Assembly (NCBI RefSeq): GCF_000442645.1
Contig: NC_021915.1
Location: 1,798,001 to 1,862,000, forward strand
Origin: Corynebacterium maris DSM 45190
GTDB taxonomy: Bacteria; Actinomycetota; Actinomycetes; Mycobacteriales; Mycobacteriaceae
DNA: 64,000 nucleotides
Direction of reading: 5' to 3'
Part shown: in pieces, positions 15,135 through 24,329 of the stretch
How the letters are laid out: every line of letters starts with the position of its first letter
Position numbering within the stretch: the stretch's first letter is position 1
Position numbers and translations under genes: made by a program
Notes under the pieces: generated by a model
The model's input: the letters and a program-made list of their open reading frames with translations, nothing else
Databases searched by the model: none
Told to the model about the DNA's origin: nothing

Positions 15135-17531
15135 GTGTCGTCATCGTCGACGCCGTCATCGAATGTCACCGCCCTGGTCGGCAGTCACGTCGCCGCAGCG
15201 GCAGGAACGCCCCCGGACGTGTCCACCCGCCGGAAGTTCTGGTTCGGCCTGTCCCGCGCGGTCGTCGCGCGCATCGCCGAGAACTGGGAGGACACCCGGC
15301 AGGCCTACGGCGCCACGCGTCAGCAGCACTACTTCTCCGCTGAGTTCCTGATGGGCCGGGCGCTGCTGAACAACCTCACCAACCTGGAGTTGGAGGAGAC
15401 CGCCAAAGAGACCGCCGCAGAGCTGGGCCACGACCTGGTGGACGTGCTCGAGTCGGAGAACGACGCCGCGTTGGGCAACGGCGGCCTGGGCCGGCTGGCG
15501 GCCTGTTTCTTGGATTCCGCGGTCACCCATGACCTGCCCGTCACCGGCTACGGGCTGCTGTACCGCTACGGCCTGTTCCGCCAGGAGTTCGTCGACGGTT
15601 TCCAGAAGGAGAACCCGGACCCGTGGCGCGAGGACGGCTCCCCCTTCACCATCCGCCGCGGCCACCAGCGCCGCACCGTGCGTTTCGACGACATGGACGT
15701 CTTCGCGATCCCCTACGACATGCCGATCACCGGTTACGGCACCGACAACGTCGGCACGCTGCGGCTGTGGAAGTCGGAGCCGATCGAGGACTTCGACTAC
15801 GACGCCTTCAACTCGCAGCACTTCACCGAGGCGATCGTCGAGCGCGAACGCGTCAACGACATCTGCCGCGTCCTGTACCCCAACGACACCTCCTACGAAG
15901 GCAAGAAGCTGCGCGTACGCCAGCAGTACTTCTTCACCTCCGCGTCCCTGCAGGAAATCGTCGCCAATTACATCAAGCACCACGGGGAGGACCTCTCGGA
16001 CTTCGCGGAGTACAACTCCGTGCAGCTCAACGACACCCACCCGGTGCTGGCCATCCCGGAGCTGATGCGACTGCTCATGGACAAGCACGGCCTGGGCTGG
16101 GACGAGGCCTGGAAAATCACCTCCGAGACTTTCGCCTACACCAACCACACCGTCCTCACCGAGGCGCTGGAAACCTGGGAGATCTCGATCTTCCAGCAGA
16201 TGTTCTGGCGCATCTGGCAGATCATCGAGGAGATCGACCGCCGCTTCCGCCTGGACATGACCGAGCGCGGGCTTGACGAGGATGCCATCCACCGCATGGC
16301 GCCGGTCTCCGACGGGCTGGTCCACATGGCCTGGATCGCCTGCTACGCCGCGTACTCGATCAACGGCGTCGCCGCGATCCACACCGAGATCATCAAGGCC
16401 GAGACCCTCGGCGACTGGCACGCGATCTGGCCGGAGAAGTTCAACAACAAGACCAACGGCGTGACCCCGCGCCGTTGGCTGAAGATGTGCAACCCACGGC
16501 TGTCGGCGCTGCTGACCCGCCTGGTCGGCTCCGACGAGTGGGTCACCGACCTGGACGTGCTCAAGTCGCTGCGCCCCTACGAGACGGACGAGAAGGTCTT
16601 GGGCGAGCTGATGGAAATCAAGGCCGCCAACAAGGTCGATTTCGCGGAGTGGATCAAGGACCGCCAGGGCATCGACATTGACCCGGAGTCGATCTACGAC
16701 GTGCAGATCAAGCGCCTGCACGAGTACAAGCGTCAGCTGATGAACGCCCTGTACATCCTCGACCTGTACTTCCGCATCAAGGAGGACGGCGAGCAGGACG
16801 TCCCGCCGCGCACCTTCGTCTTCGGCGCGAAGGCCGCCCCGGGCTATGTGCGGGCCAAGGCCATCATCAAGCTGATCAACGAGATCGGTGAGCTGGTCAA
16901 CAACGACCCGGAGGTCTCGAAGACCCTCAAGGTCGTGTTCATCGAGAACTACAACGTCTCCCCCGCCGAGCACATCATCCCGGCCACCGACGTCTCCGAG
17001 CAGATCTCCACCGCGGGCAAGGAGGCCTCCGGCACCGGCAACATGAAGTTCATGATGAACGGCGCGCTGACGCTGGGCACCATGGACGGCGCCAACGTCG
17101 AGATCGCCGACGCCGTCGGCGAGGACAACGCCTACATCTTCGGCGCCCGCGTCGAGCAGTTCGACGAGCTGCTCGAGCACTACTCCCCGCACGAGCTCTA
17201 CGAGACGACGCCCGGCCTCAAGCGCACCCTGGACGCCTTCGACGACGGCACCCTCGACGACGGCGGCACGGGCATGTTCCACGACCTGAAGAACTCGCTG
17301 ATCCACGGCTACGGCCCGCATTCCAACGACACGTACTATGTGCTCGGCGATTTCGAGGACTACCGCGCCACCCGCGACCGCATGGCCGCCGACTACGTCG
17401 GCGACCCGATGGACTGGGCGCGCATGTGCTGGGTCAACGTCTGCGAGTCCGGCCGCTTCTCCTCCGACCGCACCATCCACGACTACGCCGACGAGGTGTG
17501 GAAGCTGGAAGCGACCCCGGTGCGTAAGTAA
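15135..17531 (+). CDS. glgP: Glycogen/maltodextrin phosphorylase
   Basis: It releases glucose-1-phosphate from the non-reducing ends of alpha-1,4-glucans using pyridoxal phosphate. The GTG at 15135 gives 798 residues, normal for the family. AAGGTAGG lies upstream at a suitable distance, whereas the in-frame GTG at 15117 would put that element inside the gene. Key parts are YFSAEFLMGRAL near the N-terminus, ENDAALGNGGLGRLAAC, IYDVQIKRLHEYKRQL in the C-terminal half, and EASGTGNMKFMMNGALTLG with the PLP lysine. The debranching enzyme GlgX at 38460 is the natural partner in glycogen degradation. Confidence 0.97.
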   Translation: MSSSSTPSSNVTALVGSHVAAAAGTPPDVSTRRKFWFGLSRAVVARIAENWEDTRQAYGATRQQHYFSAEFLMGRALLNNLTNLELEETAKETAAELGHDLVDVLESENDAALGNGGLGRLAACFLDSAVTHDLPVTGYGLLYRYGLFRQEFVDGFQKENPDPWREDGSPFTIRRGHQRRTVRFDDMDVFAIPYDMPITGYGTDNVGTLRLWKSEPIEDFDYDAFNSQHFTEAIVERERVNDICRVLYPNDTSYEGKKLRVRQQYFFTSASLQEIVANYIKHHGEDLSDFAEYNSVQLNDTHPVLAIPELMRLLMDKHGLGWDEAWKITSETFAYTNHTVLTEALETWEISIFQQMFWRIWQIIEEIDRRFRLDMTERGLDEDAIHRMAPVSDGLVHMAWIACYAAYSINGVAAIHTEIIKAETLGDWHAIWPEKFNNKTNGVTPRRWLKMCNPRLSALLTRLVGSDEWVTDLDVLKSLRPYETDEKVLGELMEIKAANKVDFAEWIKDRQGIDIDPESIYDVQIKRLHEYKRQLMNALYILDLYFRIKEDGEQDVPPRTFVFGAKAAPGYVRAKAIIKLINEIGELVNNDPEVSKTLKVVFIENYNVSPAEHIIPATDVSEQISTAGKEASGTGNMKFMMNGALTLGTMDGANVEIADAVGEDNAYIFGARVEQFDELLEHYSPHELYETTPGLKRTLDAFDDGTLDDGGTGMFHDLKNSLIHGYGPHSNDTYYVLGDFEDYRATRDRMAADYVGDPMDWARMCWVNVCESGRFSSDRTIHDYADEVWKLEATPVRK

Positions 17532-17535
17532 CCGG

Positions 17536-18768
17536 TCACCGCAACGGGTCGAAGTCCCTGATCACCGGGTGGGTTTGCCCCGTGTCGATCAACTCGGCCA
17601 GGTACTTGCCGGAGGCGGGGCCCAGCACCACGCCCCACATGCCGTGGCCGCCGGCGACGTACACGTTTTCCACCGCCGTCCGGCCGAGCAGCGGCTTCCC
17701 ATCCGGGGTGACCGGACGGGAGCCGACCCACTCGTCCTGCCGATCATCCAGGTCCACCCCCGTCATGACGCGGCCGGCCTGCCGCACGATGGACTCGATG
17801 CGCCGCGGGTACAACGGCTCGTCCGGGCCGCGGAACTCCATCGTGCCCGCGATCCGGAACCTGCCCTGATACGGGGTACAAGCCATGCGGTGATGCGGCA
17901 GATACACCGGATGACGGGCGGGGACGTCTGTGGGCACGGAAAACGAGTATCCGCGGCCGGCCTGCACCAGGGTGCGCACCCCCAACGGGCGGGCGAGATC
18001 TGACAACCACGCCCCGGTGGCCACGACGATCGTGTCCGCCTCCAACCTTTCCCCGGTGCGCAGCAGCACGGCGGGGCGCCGGTCGACGCCCGGGTGGGCG
18101 ACGTGGACGACCTCCGCCCCCGTGCGGATGGTTCCGCCGCGACGACGCACCGCCTCGGCGACCGCCTCGACGTAGGGGCCTGGTTCGATGAAGCGCTGGC
18201 CCTCTAACCGGTAGGCGACCCGGATCTCCTCGGAGAGCATCGGGGCGAGCTCCCGCGGGTCATCCAGCCGTTCCAGCGGGGCCTGCTGGCCGTGGCGGAC
18301 GACGCCGTCGATCTCCCGCAGAAAGCCGTGCGACTGCGACTCCTCCTCAAACCCGATGACGAATGGCCCCGACGTGGACGTCGCCTCCACCCCGCCCAGC
18401 TCGAGTTCCTCGAAGGCCACCAGCGCGGCCCGGTCGATCGGGGTGAGCGCGGCCATCGTCTCGTCCCACGCCCGCTGGGTGGCCTGCGCCATGAAGCGGG
18501 CCAAAAACAGCCACAGGGACGGGTTGAACCGCACCGGCATGGACAGCGCGGCGTCCGGGTCGAACAACGCCTTCGGGCCGTAGCGCCACAGGCTGGGATC
18601 CGACAACGGGATGGTCTTGGCCGGGGCCAGCCAACCGGCGTTGCCCCAGGACGCCCCACCGGCGACGCCGTGTTTGTCCAGCACCTCGACGTCGTAACCG
18701 CGCTGCTGCAGGTGCCAGGCGGTGGCCAGGCCCACCATCCCGGCCCCGACGACGATGGTTTTCTTCAT
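17536..18768 (-). CDS. FAD-dependent D-amino-acid dehydrogenase/oxidase (DadA-like)
   Basis: This 410-residue flavoprotein starts with the dinucleotide-binding motif TIVVGAGMVGLATAWHL (residues 4-20) followed by GGASWGNAGWL, as in the DadA/glycine-oxidase family. The C-terminal block GHGMWGVVLGPASGKYLAELI closes the FAD domain. It should oxidise amino acids to imino acids, feeding electrons to quinones or oxygen; the substrate is not determinable here. GGAGGA lies 6 nt before ATG 18768, so the longer in-frame start at 18789 is rejected. The stop lies 4 bp from the convergent glgP stop. Confidence 0.87.
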   Translation of the reverse strand: MKKTIVVGAGMVGLATAWHLQQRGYDVEVLDKHGVAGGASWGNAGWLAPAKTIPLSDPSLWRYGPKALFDPDAALSMPVRFNPSLWLFLARFMAQATQRAWDETMAALTPIDRAALVAFEELELGGVEATSTSGPFVIGFEEESQSHGFLREIDGVVRHGQQAPLERLDDPRELAPMLSEEIRVAYRLEGQRFIEPGPYVEAVAEAVRRRGGTIRTGAEVVHVAHPGVDRRPAVLLRTGERLEADTIVVATGAWLSDLARPLGVRTLVQAGRGYSFSVPTDVPARHPVYLPHHRMACTPYQGRFRIAGTMEFRGPDEPLYPRRIESIVRQAGRVMTGVDLDDRQDEWVGSRPVTPDGKPLLGRTAVENVYVAGGHGMWGVVLGPASGKYLAELIDTGQTHPVIRDFDPLR

Positions 18769-18896
18769 GGCTGCTCCTCCGGTCGGCATGCCCCGCGCGA
18801 CGTCGCTTCCGTGCAGGGGTCTGTGTCCTTCCCTCCAAGTATGAAGAAAAACCGTCGACCGCGCAGCGAAAAAGTTCGGCGCGGAAAAGTCAGGGA

Positions 18897-18949
18897 CACC
18901 TTCGGCGGGCCCTCTGCGACACAGCGTCGCAGAGGGCCCGCCGAAGGTG
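18897..18949 (-). terminator. Terminator hairpin of pyk
   Basis: A perfect 24-bp inverted repeat with a 5-base loop sits 14 bp beyond the pyk stop: arms 18897-18920 and 18926-18949, loop ACAGC. The stem is very GC-rich (core GGCGGGCCCTCTGCGAC). On the pyk mRNA strand it is followed by GTCCCTGACTTTT, so the T-run begins only about 9 nt after the stem. Confidence 0.85.
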
Positions 18950-18963
18950 GGAGAAGGTGTGCG

Positions 18964-20397
18964 CTAGCGCGGGATGTTCACGTCTTCACCGAGGTGGTGG
19001 ACATGAATCATGTTGGTGTTGCCGGACACCCCCGGCGGGGTGCCCGCCACGATGACCACGAGGTCGTCCTCGGCGTAGTCGTCCAGCGCCAGCAGCTGGC
19101 GGTCGACTTCGGCCATCATGTCATCGGTGGAGTCGACCTTGCGGCACAGGAAGGTCTCCGCGCCCCAGGTCAGAGCGAGCTGGGAACGCACCGACTGGTC
19201 CGGGGTGAACACCAGCAGCGGCAGGTGGGAATGGAGGCGGGCCACGCGCTTGGCGGTGTCACCCGAGGTGGTGAAGGCCACCAACGCCCGGGCGTTGAGC
19301 CGCTCCGCGATGTCGCGGGCCGAGTAGGAGATCACGCCGCGCTTGGTGCGCGGCAGGTGCGTCAGCGGCGGGACGAGGCCGCCGGTTTCCGCGGCCTGGA
19401 CGATGCGCGCCATGGTGCGCACGGTGGTGTGCGGGAACTTGCCCACCGACACCTCGCCGGAGAGCATGACCGCGTCCGAGCCGTCGAGCACGGCGTTGGC
19501 CACGTCCGAGGTCTCTGCGCGGGTGGGGGTGGAGTTCTCGATCATGGAGTCGAGCATCTGGGTGGCGACGATCGCCGGCTTGGCGTTTTCGCGGGCGATC
19601 TGGATGGCGCGCTTCTGCACCATCGGCACCTGCTCCAGCGGGATTTCCACGCCCAGGTCACCGCGGGCGACCATGATGCCGTCGAAAGCCAGCACGATCG
19701 GCTCGAGCGCGTCGATGGCCTCCGGCTTCTCCAGCTTGGCGATGACGGGGACGCGGTAGCCGACCTCGTCCATGATTTCGTGGACCAGGTCCACGTCCGA
19801 GGGCGAACGCACGAAGGACAGGGCGACGAGGTCGACGCCGAGTTCCAGGGCGTAGCGCAGATCCTTCTTGTCCTTCTCGGACAGCGGCGGCGCCGAGATG
19901 TTCATCCCCGGCAGGGAGACGCCCTTGTTGTTGGACACCGGGCCACCCTCGGTGACGCGGCAGACGACGTCGTTGCCGTCGACCTCGATGCACTCGAGGC
20001 CGACCTTGCCGTCGTCGACGAGCAGCTTGTCGCCCGCCTTGGCGTCCTGCGCCAGGCCCTTGTAGGTGGTGGAGACACGGTCGTGGGTGCCCTCGACGTC
20101 GTCGACGGTGATGCGCACGATTTCGCCGGTGGCCCAGTAGGTCGAGCCTTCCACGAAACGGCCGAGACGAATCTTCGGGCCCTGCAGGTCGGCGAGGATG
20201 CCGACCGCGCGGCCGGTCTCGTCGGTGGCCTCGCGGACCCAGTCGTAATTCTGCTTGTGGTCGGCGTGGTCGCCGTGGGAGAAGTTCATGCGGGCGACGT
20301 CCATGCCCGCCTCAACGAGCTCCAGCACGCCTTCCTTGCTGGCGACGGCCGGGCCGAGTGTACAGACGATCTTGGTTCTTCTAGTCACGCTCTCCAC
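18964..20397 (-). CDS. pyk: Pyruvate kinase
   Basis: It catalyses the last glycolytic step, phosphoenolpyruvate plus ADP to pyruvate plus ATP. The 477-residue protein closely follows actinobacterial enzymes: RRTKIVCTLGPAVAS at the start, MNFSHGDHADHKQNY, VIAKLEKPEAIDAL with the catalytic lysine, and MVARGDLGVEIPLEQVP. The annotated start is a GTG at 20397. A second in-frame GTG at 20388 (VTRRTK) would also fit known N-termini and has GGTGGAG just upstream. It is the first gene after lgt on the minus strand, with 120 bp between them, and ends at a strong hairpin. Confidence 0.97.
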   Translation of the reverse strand: MESVTRRTKIVCTLGPAVASKEGVLELVEAGMDVARMNFSHGDHADHKQNYDWVREATDETGRAVGILADLQGPKIRLGRFVEGSTYWATGEIVRITVDDVEGTHDRVSTTYKGLAQDAKAGDKLLVDDGKVGLECIEVDGNDVVCRVTEGGPVSNNKGVSLPGMNISAPPLSEKDKKDLRYALELGVDLVALSFVRSPSDVDLVHEIMDEVGYRVPVIAKLEKPEAIDALEPIVLAFDGIMVARGDLGVEIPLEQVPMVQKRAIQIARENAKPAIVATQMLDSMIENSTPTRAETSDVANAVLDGSDAVMLSGEVSVGKFPHTTVRTMARIVQAAETGGLVPPLTHLPRTKRGVISYSARDIAERLNARALVAFTTSGDTAKRVARLHSHLPLLVFTPDQSVRSQLALTWGAETFLCRKVDSTDDMMAEVDRQLLALDDYAEDDLVVIVAGTPPGVSGNTNMIHVHHLGEDVNIPR

Positions 20398-20517
20398 CTT
20401 ATCCTGACAAAGATATGATTTACACGATTCCGGGTGCCCACGTCGGGAAACCCAGGACCGGACTCATCTCACCAACCTACGCCCCTTCCAGGGCACCCGC
20501 TACGCGGGAGGCGGGAG

Positions 20518-21492
20518 TCATTGGCGTTTACCAGGTGTTTTCTTCTCCGACACCGCGGTCGAACCGGATCCTGTGGCAACCTGCGACTTACCCTCGGCCG
20601 TGTTTTCTGCGGACGACTCCGCTTCCTCCCGCTCCGCGTGGAACTTCGGGTCGACCTCCTCCGGGGTCTCCCGACCCTTGGACAGCAACAGGAACACGAC
20701 GACGGCGGCGATGAACACGATCGCCGAGACCCAAGTGTTGACCCGCTGCCCCAGGATCATGGTGGCGGCGTCGTCGCGCAGCAGCTCGATCCAGAAACGG
20801 CCCGCCGTGTAGCCGGCCACGTACAGGGCGAAGACCCGGCCGTGGCCAAGGCGGAAGCGGCGGTCCGCCCACAGCAAGAGCGCGAAGATGAGCACGTTCC
20901 ACAGCAGCTCATAGAGAAACGTCGGGTGCACCGTGGCGATGACTTCCCCGGTCGAGCGCCCCGTCAGCGGGGCGAACTGCCCGTCGTCGTCGACGCGGTA
21001 GTAGATCTCCAGCGCCCACGGCACATCGGTGGGGCGGCCGTAGATCTCCTGGTTGAACCAGTTGCCCAACCGACCGATGGCCTGGGCGAGGATGATGCCG
21101 GGGGCCACGGCGTCGGCGAAGGGGCCCAACGGGACCTTCTTGACCCGGAACAGCACCCACACGGCCACGCCGCCCAGGAGCACCGCCCCCCAGATCCCCA
21201 GGCCGCCGCCGGTGATATTCAGCGCGGCCCACGGATCGCACCCTTCGCAGAAGTACTTGTCCGCGTCCGTGATGACATGGTAAATCCGGCCGCCGATGAT
21301 GCCGGCGGGAATGGCGACGATCGCCGCGTCCCACACCGTGTCGGGGTTGCCGCCCCGGGCGGTGTAGCGCCGCAGGGTCAGCCAGAGGGCCACCAGCATG
21401 CCGGCGATGATGCACAGCGCGTAGGCGCGGAGCGGGAGCGGGCCGATGTGCCACACGCCCTGCGGCGGGGAGGGAATGTTCGCGAGAGTCAT
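20518..21492 (-). CDS. lgt: Prolipoprotein diacylglyceryl transferase
   Basis: Lgt adds diacylglycerol to the lipobox cysteine of prelipoproteins in the cytoplasmic membrane. The 324-residue protein is polytopic, with the Lgt signature AIGRLGNWFNQEIYG and HPTFLYELLWN. It ends in a charged cytosolic tail rich in Glu, Ser and Lys (from about residue 275) that is not part of the core enzyme. ATG 21492 is preceded by GAGGGGGT at good spacing; the longer start at 21519 is unlikely. Substrates in this window would include the two lipoproteins at 28181-29122 and 36894-37640. Confidence 0.96.
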   Translation of the reverse strand: MTLANIPSPPQGVWHIGPLPLRAYALCIIAGMLVALWLTLRRYTARGGNPDTVWDAAIVAIPAGIIGGRIYHVITDADKYFCEGCDPWAALNITGGGLGIWGAVLLGGVAVWVLFRVKKVPLGPFADAVAPGIILAQAIGRLGNWFNQEIYGRPTDVPWALEIYYRVDDDGQFAPLTGRSTGEVIATVHPTFLYELLWNVLIFALLLWADRRFRLGHGRVFALYVAGYTAGRFWIELLRDDAATMILGQRVNTWVSAIVFIAAVVVFLLLSKGRETPEEVDPKFHAEREEAESSAENTAEGKSQVATGSGSTAVSEKKTPGKRQ

Positions 21493-21554
21493 CGTTTGCA
21501 CCCCCTCAGTGTGCCTCATCGCCCTGGCTCACGCGATCTACGGGTGGCGACGTT

Positions 21555-22370
21555 TCACCAGCGCGAGGGACACGCCGGATGTTGCCCGGCCGCGACGAAG
21601 CCGCGCGCCGCCTGGCGCGGGTCCTCCGCCGACATGATGGTCTCCCCCACCAGCACCGCATCCGCCCCCGCCGACGCGTACTTGATCACGTCGCCGGCGG
21701 AGCGCACTCCGCCGAGCGCGATACGCATGATCTCCTGCGGCAGGCCGGGCACGATCTCCGCGAAGATCTCCCGGTTGAGGATGTCGGAGGCGATCGACCA
21801 CGCATTCACCCCGATGACGCGCACCCCCGCAGACATGGCCCGGTCGGCCTCCTCCGGTGTGCGCACCTCCGCCAGCGCCGTCATCCCCAACGACTCGATG
21901 CGGTCCGTCAACGATTCGAAGCGGGCCTGCTCCAGCAGCTCCACCTGCAGTGGGACCACGTCGGCGCCGTAACAGCGGGCCTCGTGGATCTGGTAGGGGT
22001 CGACGATGATGTCACGGCACATCATCGGCAGGTCCACGGCCTCCCTCGCCTCCTGCATGTCGGCCAGGGAACCGTGGAAGCGCAGCTTCTCCGTCTGGCA
22101 GGCCACCAGGTGTGCCCCCGCGCCCTCGAAGTCACGGGCGAGGGCGGCGATCGATTCAATGTCGACGGTGGCGCCGCGGTGCGGCAGGGCGCGTTTGATC
22201 TCGACGGCGACGCCACAGCCGGAGCGGGACAACGCGGCGACGGCGTCGCGGGTGGGGGCGGTGTCGCGCGAGCGCGCCTTGATCTCCGCAAACGGGATGA
22301 CGGCTTCGCGCTTCGCGACGTCCTCGAGTACCCCGGCCACAATATTGTGTATCGCCAACGACACCGTCAT
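21555..22370 (-). CDS. Indole-3-glycerol-phosphate synthase-like protein with altered active site
   Basis: This 271-residue TIM barrel is clearly homologous to TrpC: VEIKRALPHRG (residues 56-66), IVDPYQIHEA (122-131) and ADAVLVGETIM (236-246). Aligned by eye to the archaeal enzyme, Glu57, Lys59, Glu168 and Asn189 match catalytic residues. However, the catalytic lysine equivalent to Lys110 is Arg119, and the conserved Glu-Ser pair of the ESGI motif is Leu219-Gly220. NSRD after the conserved Asn reads NAWS. C. glutamicum has a canonical trpCF in its trp operon and a similar extra copy near lgt and his genes. I therefore infer a paralog with reduced or different function. AAGGGGG precedes the ATG. 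Confidence 0.75.
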   Translation of the reverse strand: MTVSLAIHNIVAGVLEDVAKREAVIPFAEIKARSRDTAPTRDAVAALSRSGCGVAVEIKRALPHRGATVDIESIAALARDFEGAGAHLVACQTEKLRFHGSLADMQEAREAVDLPMMCRDIIVDPYQIHEARCYGADVVPLQVELLEQARFESLTDRIESLGMTALAEVRTPEEADRAMSAGVRVIGVNAWSIASDILNREIFAEIVPGLPQEIMRIALGGVRSAGDVIKYASAGADAVLVGETIMSAEDPRQAARGFVAAGQHPACPSRW

Positions 22371-22478
22371 TGTCCCCCTTTCCCGCTTGTCGCTTAAGAG
22401 ATGAAGCTCACACCGGAGAGTGATGGACCAAGGTTAGCCTGCTTCCCGCCCGCCGAAAAAATCGCGGAGCACCCCCGA

Positions 22479-23150
22479 CTATCTCTCGCGGTCGATGTCG
22501 GTGGGATCGATGTCGGCGTCGAGCGCGTCCCAGATGACGCGTCCGGAGTCCGGGCTGGTTTTCAAGTCCTCCGCCAACTTCGCCTCTCGTTGGGACTTCT
22601 TCTCGTATTTGTTCAGTCGCGGCCCGTCCGATCCTGGCTTGAACGCCAGCAGCACACCACCGAACAAGGCGACGGCGGCGCCCATCAACGCCAGTGAGGG
22701 ACCGGCCGACGCCACCTCCATGCCGGTGACTTCCGCCCACGAGGAAATTGTGACGGGATTATCCGCCCGCTGGCTGGCGGATCCCACCGCCAGGATTTGG
22801 CGGGCCCGCTCCGGGTCCGGCTCCCCCGCGAGCAGGGCCATCGGGCTCCAGCTGGCGCCTATGGCCGCCAGCGCCGAGATCGCGCCGACGATACGTCTGC
22901 CCCACTTGCGCAACACGAAACCCGCCACCCCGCCGGCGAGCAACAACAGGGCCACGGCGGTGGCTTCCGTGGACCAGGACGAACCCGGAACCGAAAGGGA
23001 CGCGGCGCCGGACTTGTCGTCGAAGACGTCGACCACCAGCCACTCCATGCGCGAGCCCAGGAGCAGCACCAGTCCGGCGAGCAACAGCGCCAACGCGCCG
23101 ATGCGCGAGGCCTTCCGGTCGGTCGGGGCGGGGGTCACCGAAGTACTCAC
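22479..23150 (-). CDS. Trp-associated membrane protein (TIGR02234-type)
   Basis: This 223-residue protein has about four hydrophobic segments (near residues 17-35, 63-82, 86-110 and 148-168), a periplasmic loop with SSWAEVTG, and a polar, Lys-rich cytosolic tail (LNKYEKKSQREAKLAEDL). It matches the actinobacterial family of membrane proteins found beside trpC or trp genes; its biochemical role is not known. Its start overlaps the hisI stop by 4 nt, and the TrpC-like gene follows 108 bp downstream, so it belongs to the hisF-hisI transcription unit. Confidence 0.8.
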   Translation of the reverse strand: MSTSVTPAPTDRKASRIGALALLLAGLVLLLGSRMEWLVVDVFDDKSGAASLSVPGSSWSTEATAVALLLLAGGVAGFVLRKWGRRIVGAISALAAIGASWSPMALLAGEPDPERARQILAVGSASQRADNPVTISSWAEVTGMEVASAGPSLALMGAAVALFGGVLLAFKPGSDGPRLNKYEKKSQREAKLAEDLKTSPDSGRVIWDALDADIDPTDIDRER

Positions 23151-23509
23151 AGCAGCACATCCGCATCGAAACAGGTGCGGGTTCCGGTGTGGCAGGCCGC
23201 CCCGACCTGCTTCACCGTCACCAGCACGGCGTCGGCGTCGCAGTCCAGCCGCACGCCCGTGACTTCCTGGGTGTGCCCCGAGGTCAGCCCCTTGATCCAG
23301 TACTCGCCGCGCGAGCGGGACCAGTAGGTGCCGCGGCGGGTGTCCAGCGTGTACGCCAGGGCGTGGGCGTCCATCCAGGCGAGCATGAGCACTTCCCCGC
23401 TCCCCTCGGCTTGGACGATGGCAGGCACCAGGCCGGCGTCGTTGAGCGTCAGCCGCTGCGCGATCCGCGGGTCCAGCTCGTAGTCGGCCGGGTCATCGGA
23501 ATGGGTCAT
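23147..23509 (-). CDS. hisI: Phosphoribosyl-AMP cyclohydrolase
   Basis: It opens the purine ring of phosphoribosyl-AMP in the third step of histidine synthesis. The 120-residue protein has the core TRRGTYWSRSRGEYWIKG and the zinc ligands Cys90, Cys106 and Cys113 (LDCDADAV and AACHTGTRTC). The ATG at 23509 shares one base with the hisF stop (TGATG), so the two are translationally coupled. The open frame reaching to 23797 overlaps hisF and is not used. No fused hisE domain is present. Confidence 0.96.
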   Translation of the reverse strand: MTHSDDPADYELDPRIAQRLTLNDAGLVPAIVQAEGSGEVLMLAWMDAHALAYTLDTRRGTYWSRSRGEYWIKGLTSGHTQEVTGVRLDCDADAVLVTVKQVGAACHTGTRTCFDADVLL

Positions 23510-24285
23510 CAGCGGCGCACCTCCTGGCCGGCGTCCGCCAGCGCGTCCTTGACTTCTGTGAGAGAGACCTCGCCGAAGTGGAAGATCGTGGCCGCCAGCA
23601 CCGCGTCTGCGCCGGCGTCGACGGCCGGCGGGAAGTGCTCCGCCTTGCCGGCGCCGCCGGAGGCGATGATTGGGATGGACACGGCCGCGCGGACCTTCTG
23701 GAGCAGCTCGAGGTCGAAGCCGTCCTTCGTGCCGTCGCCGTCCATGGAGTTCAACAAAATCTCGCCGACGCCCATCTCCTGGCCGCGACGCGCCCATTCA
23801 ACGGCGTCGAGGCCGGCGGAGCGGGTGCCGCCATGGGTGGTGACCTCGAAGCCGGAGGGCTGCGGGCCGGAGCCCTCCGGCACGCGGCGGGCGTCGACGG
23901 ACAGCACGATGCACTGGGAGCCGAAACGTTCGGACAGCTCGCGCAGCAGCTCCGGGCGGGCGATCGCGGAGGTGTTGACCGAGACCTTGTCCGCCCCGGC
24001 GCGCAGCAGCTCATCGACGTCTTCGACGGAGCGCACGCCACCGCCGACGGTCAGCGGGATGAAGACTTCTTCGGCGGTGCGGCGCACGACGTCGAGCATG
24101 GTGCCGCGGCCGTCCTTGGAGGCGGAGACGTCGAGGAAGGTCAGTTCATCGGCGCCTTCCTGGTTGTAACGGGCGGCGAGTTCGACGGGGTCGCCGGCGT
24201 CGCGCAGGTTGGCGAAGTTGACGCCTTTGACCACGCGGCCGTTGTCGACGTCGAGGCAGGGGATGATGCGGATGGCAACCGACAT
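23509..24285 (-). CDS. hisF: Imidazole glycerol-phosphate synthase, cyclase subunit HisF
   Basis: HisF condenses PRFAR with ammonia delivered by HisH, giving imidazole glycerol phosphate and AICAR. The 258-residue TIM barrel starts VAIRIIPCLDVDNGRVVKG, with the first catalytic aspartate in CLDVD. SMDGDGTKDGFDLEL holds the second, and VGGGVRS and ASGGAGKAEHF are the phosphate-binding loops. The start is ATG 24285; the longer open frame upstream runs into impA. HisH, its partner, is about 5.4 kb away because of the transporter cluster in between. Confidence 0.97.
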   Translation of the reverse strand: MSVAIRIIPCLDVDNGRVVKGVNFANLRDAGDPVELAARYNQEGADELTFLDVSASKDGRGTMLDVVRRTAEEVFIPLTVGGGVRSVEDVDELLRAGADKVSVNTSAIARPELLRELSERFGSQCIVLSVDARRVPEGSGPQPSGFEVTTHGGTRSAGLDAVEWARRGQEMGVGEILLNSMDGDGTKDGFDLELLQKVRAAVSIPIIASGGAGKAEHFPPAVDAGADAVLAATIFHFGEVSLTEVKDALADAGQEVRR

Positions 24286-24329
24286 GGGTTCTGGGGTCCT
24301 TTGTGTCGTCATGATGGGGGCTGGGGTGT

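Noticed and set aside
15156..17480. 774-residue minus-strand open frame opposite glgP
   Set aside because: It is fully antisense to a strongly conserved gene. The Val/Asp/Leu/Gln-rich composition is what GC-biased codons give in the opposite frame.
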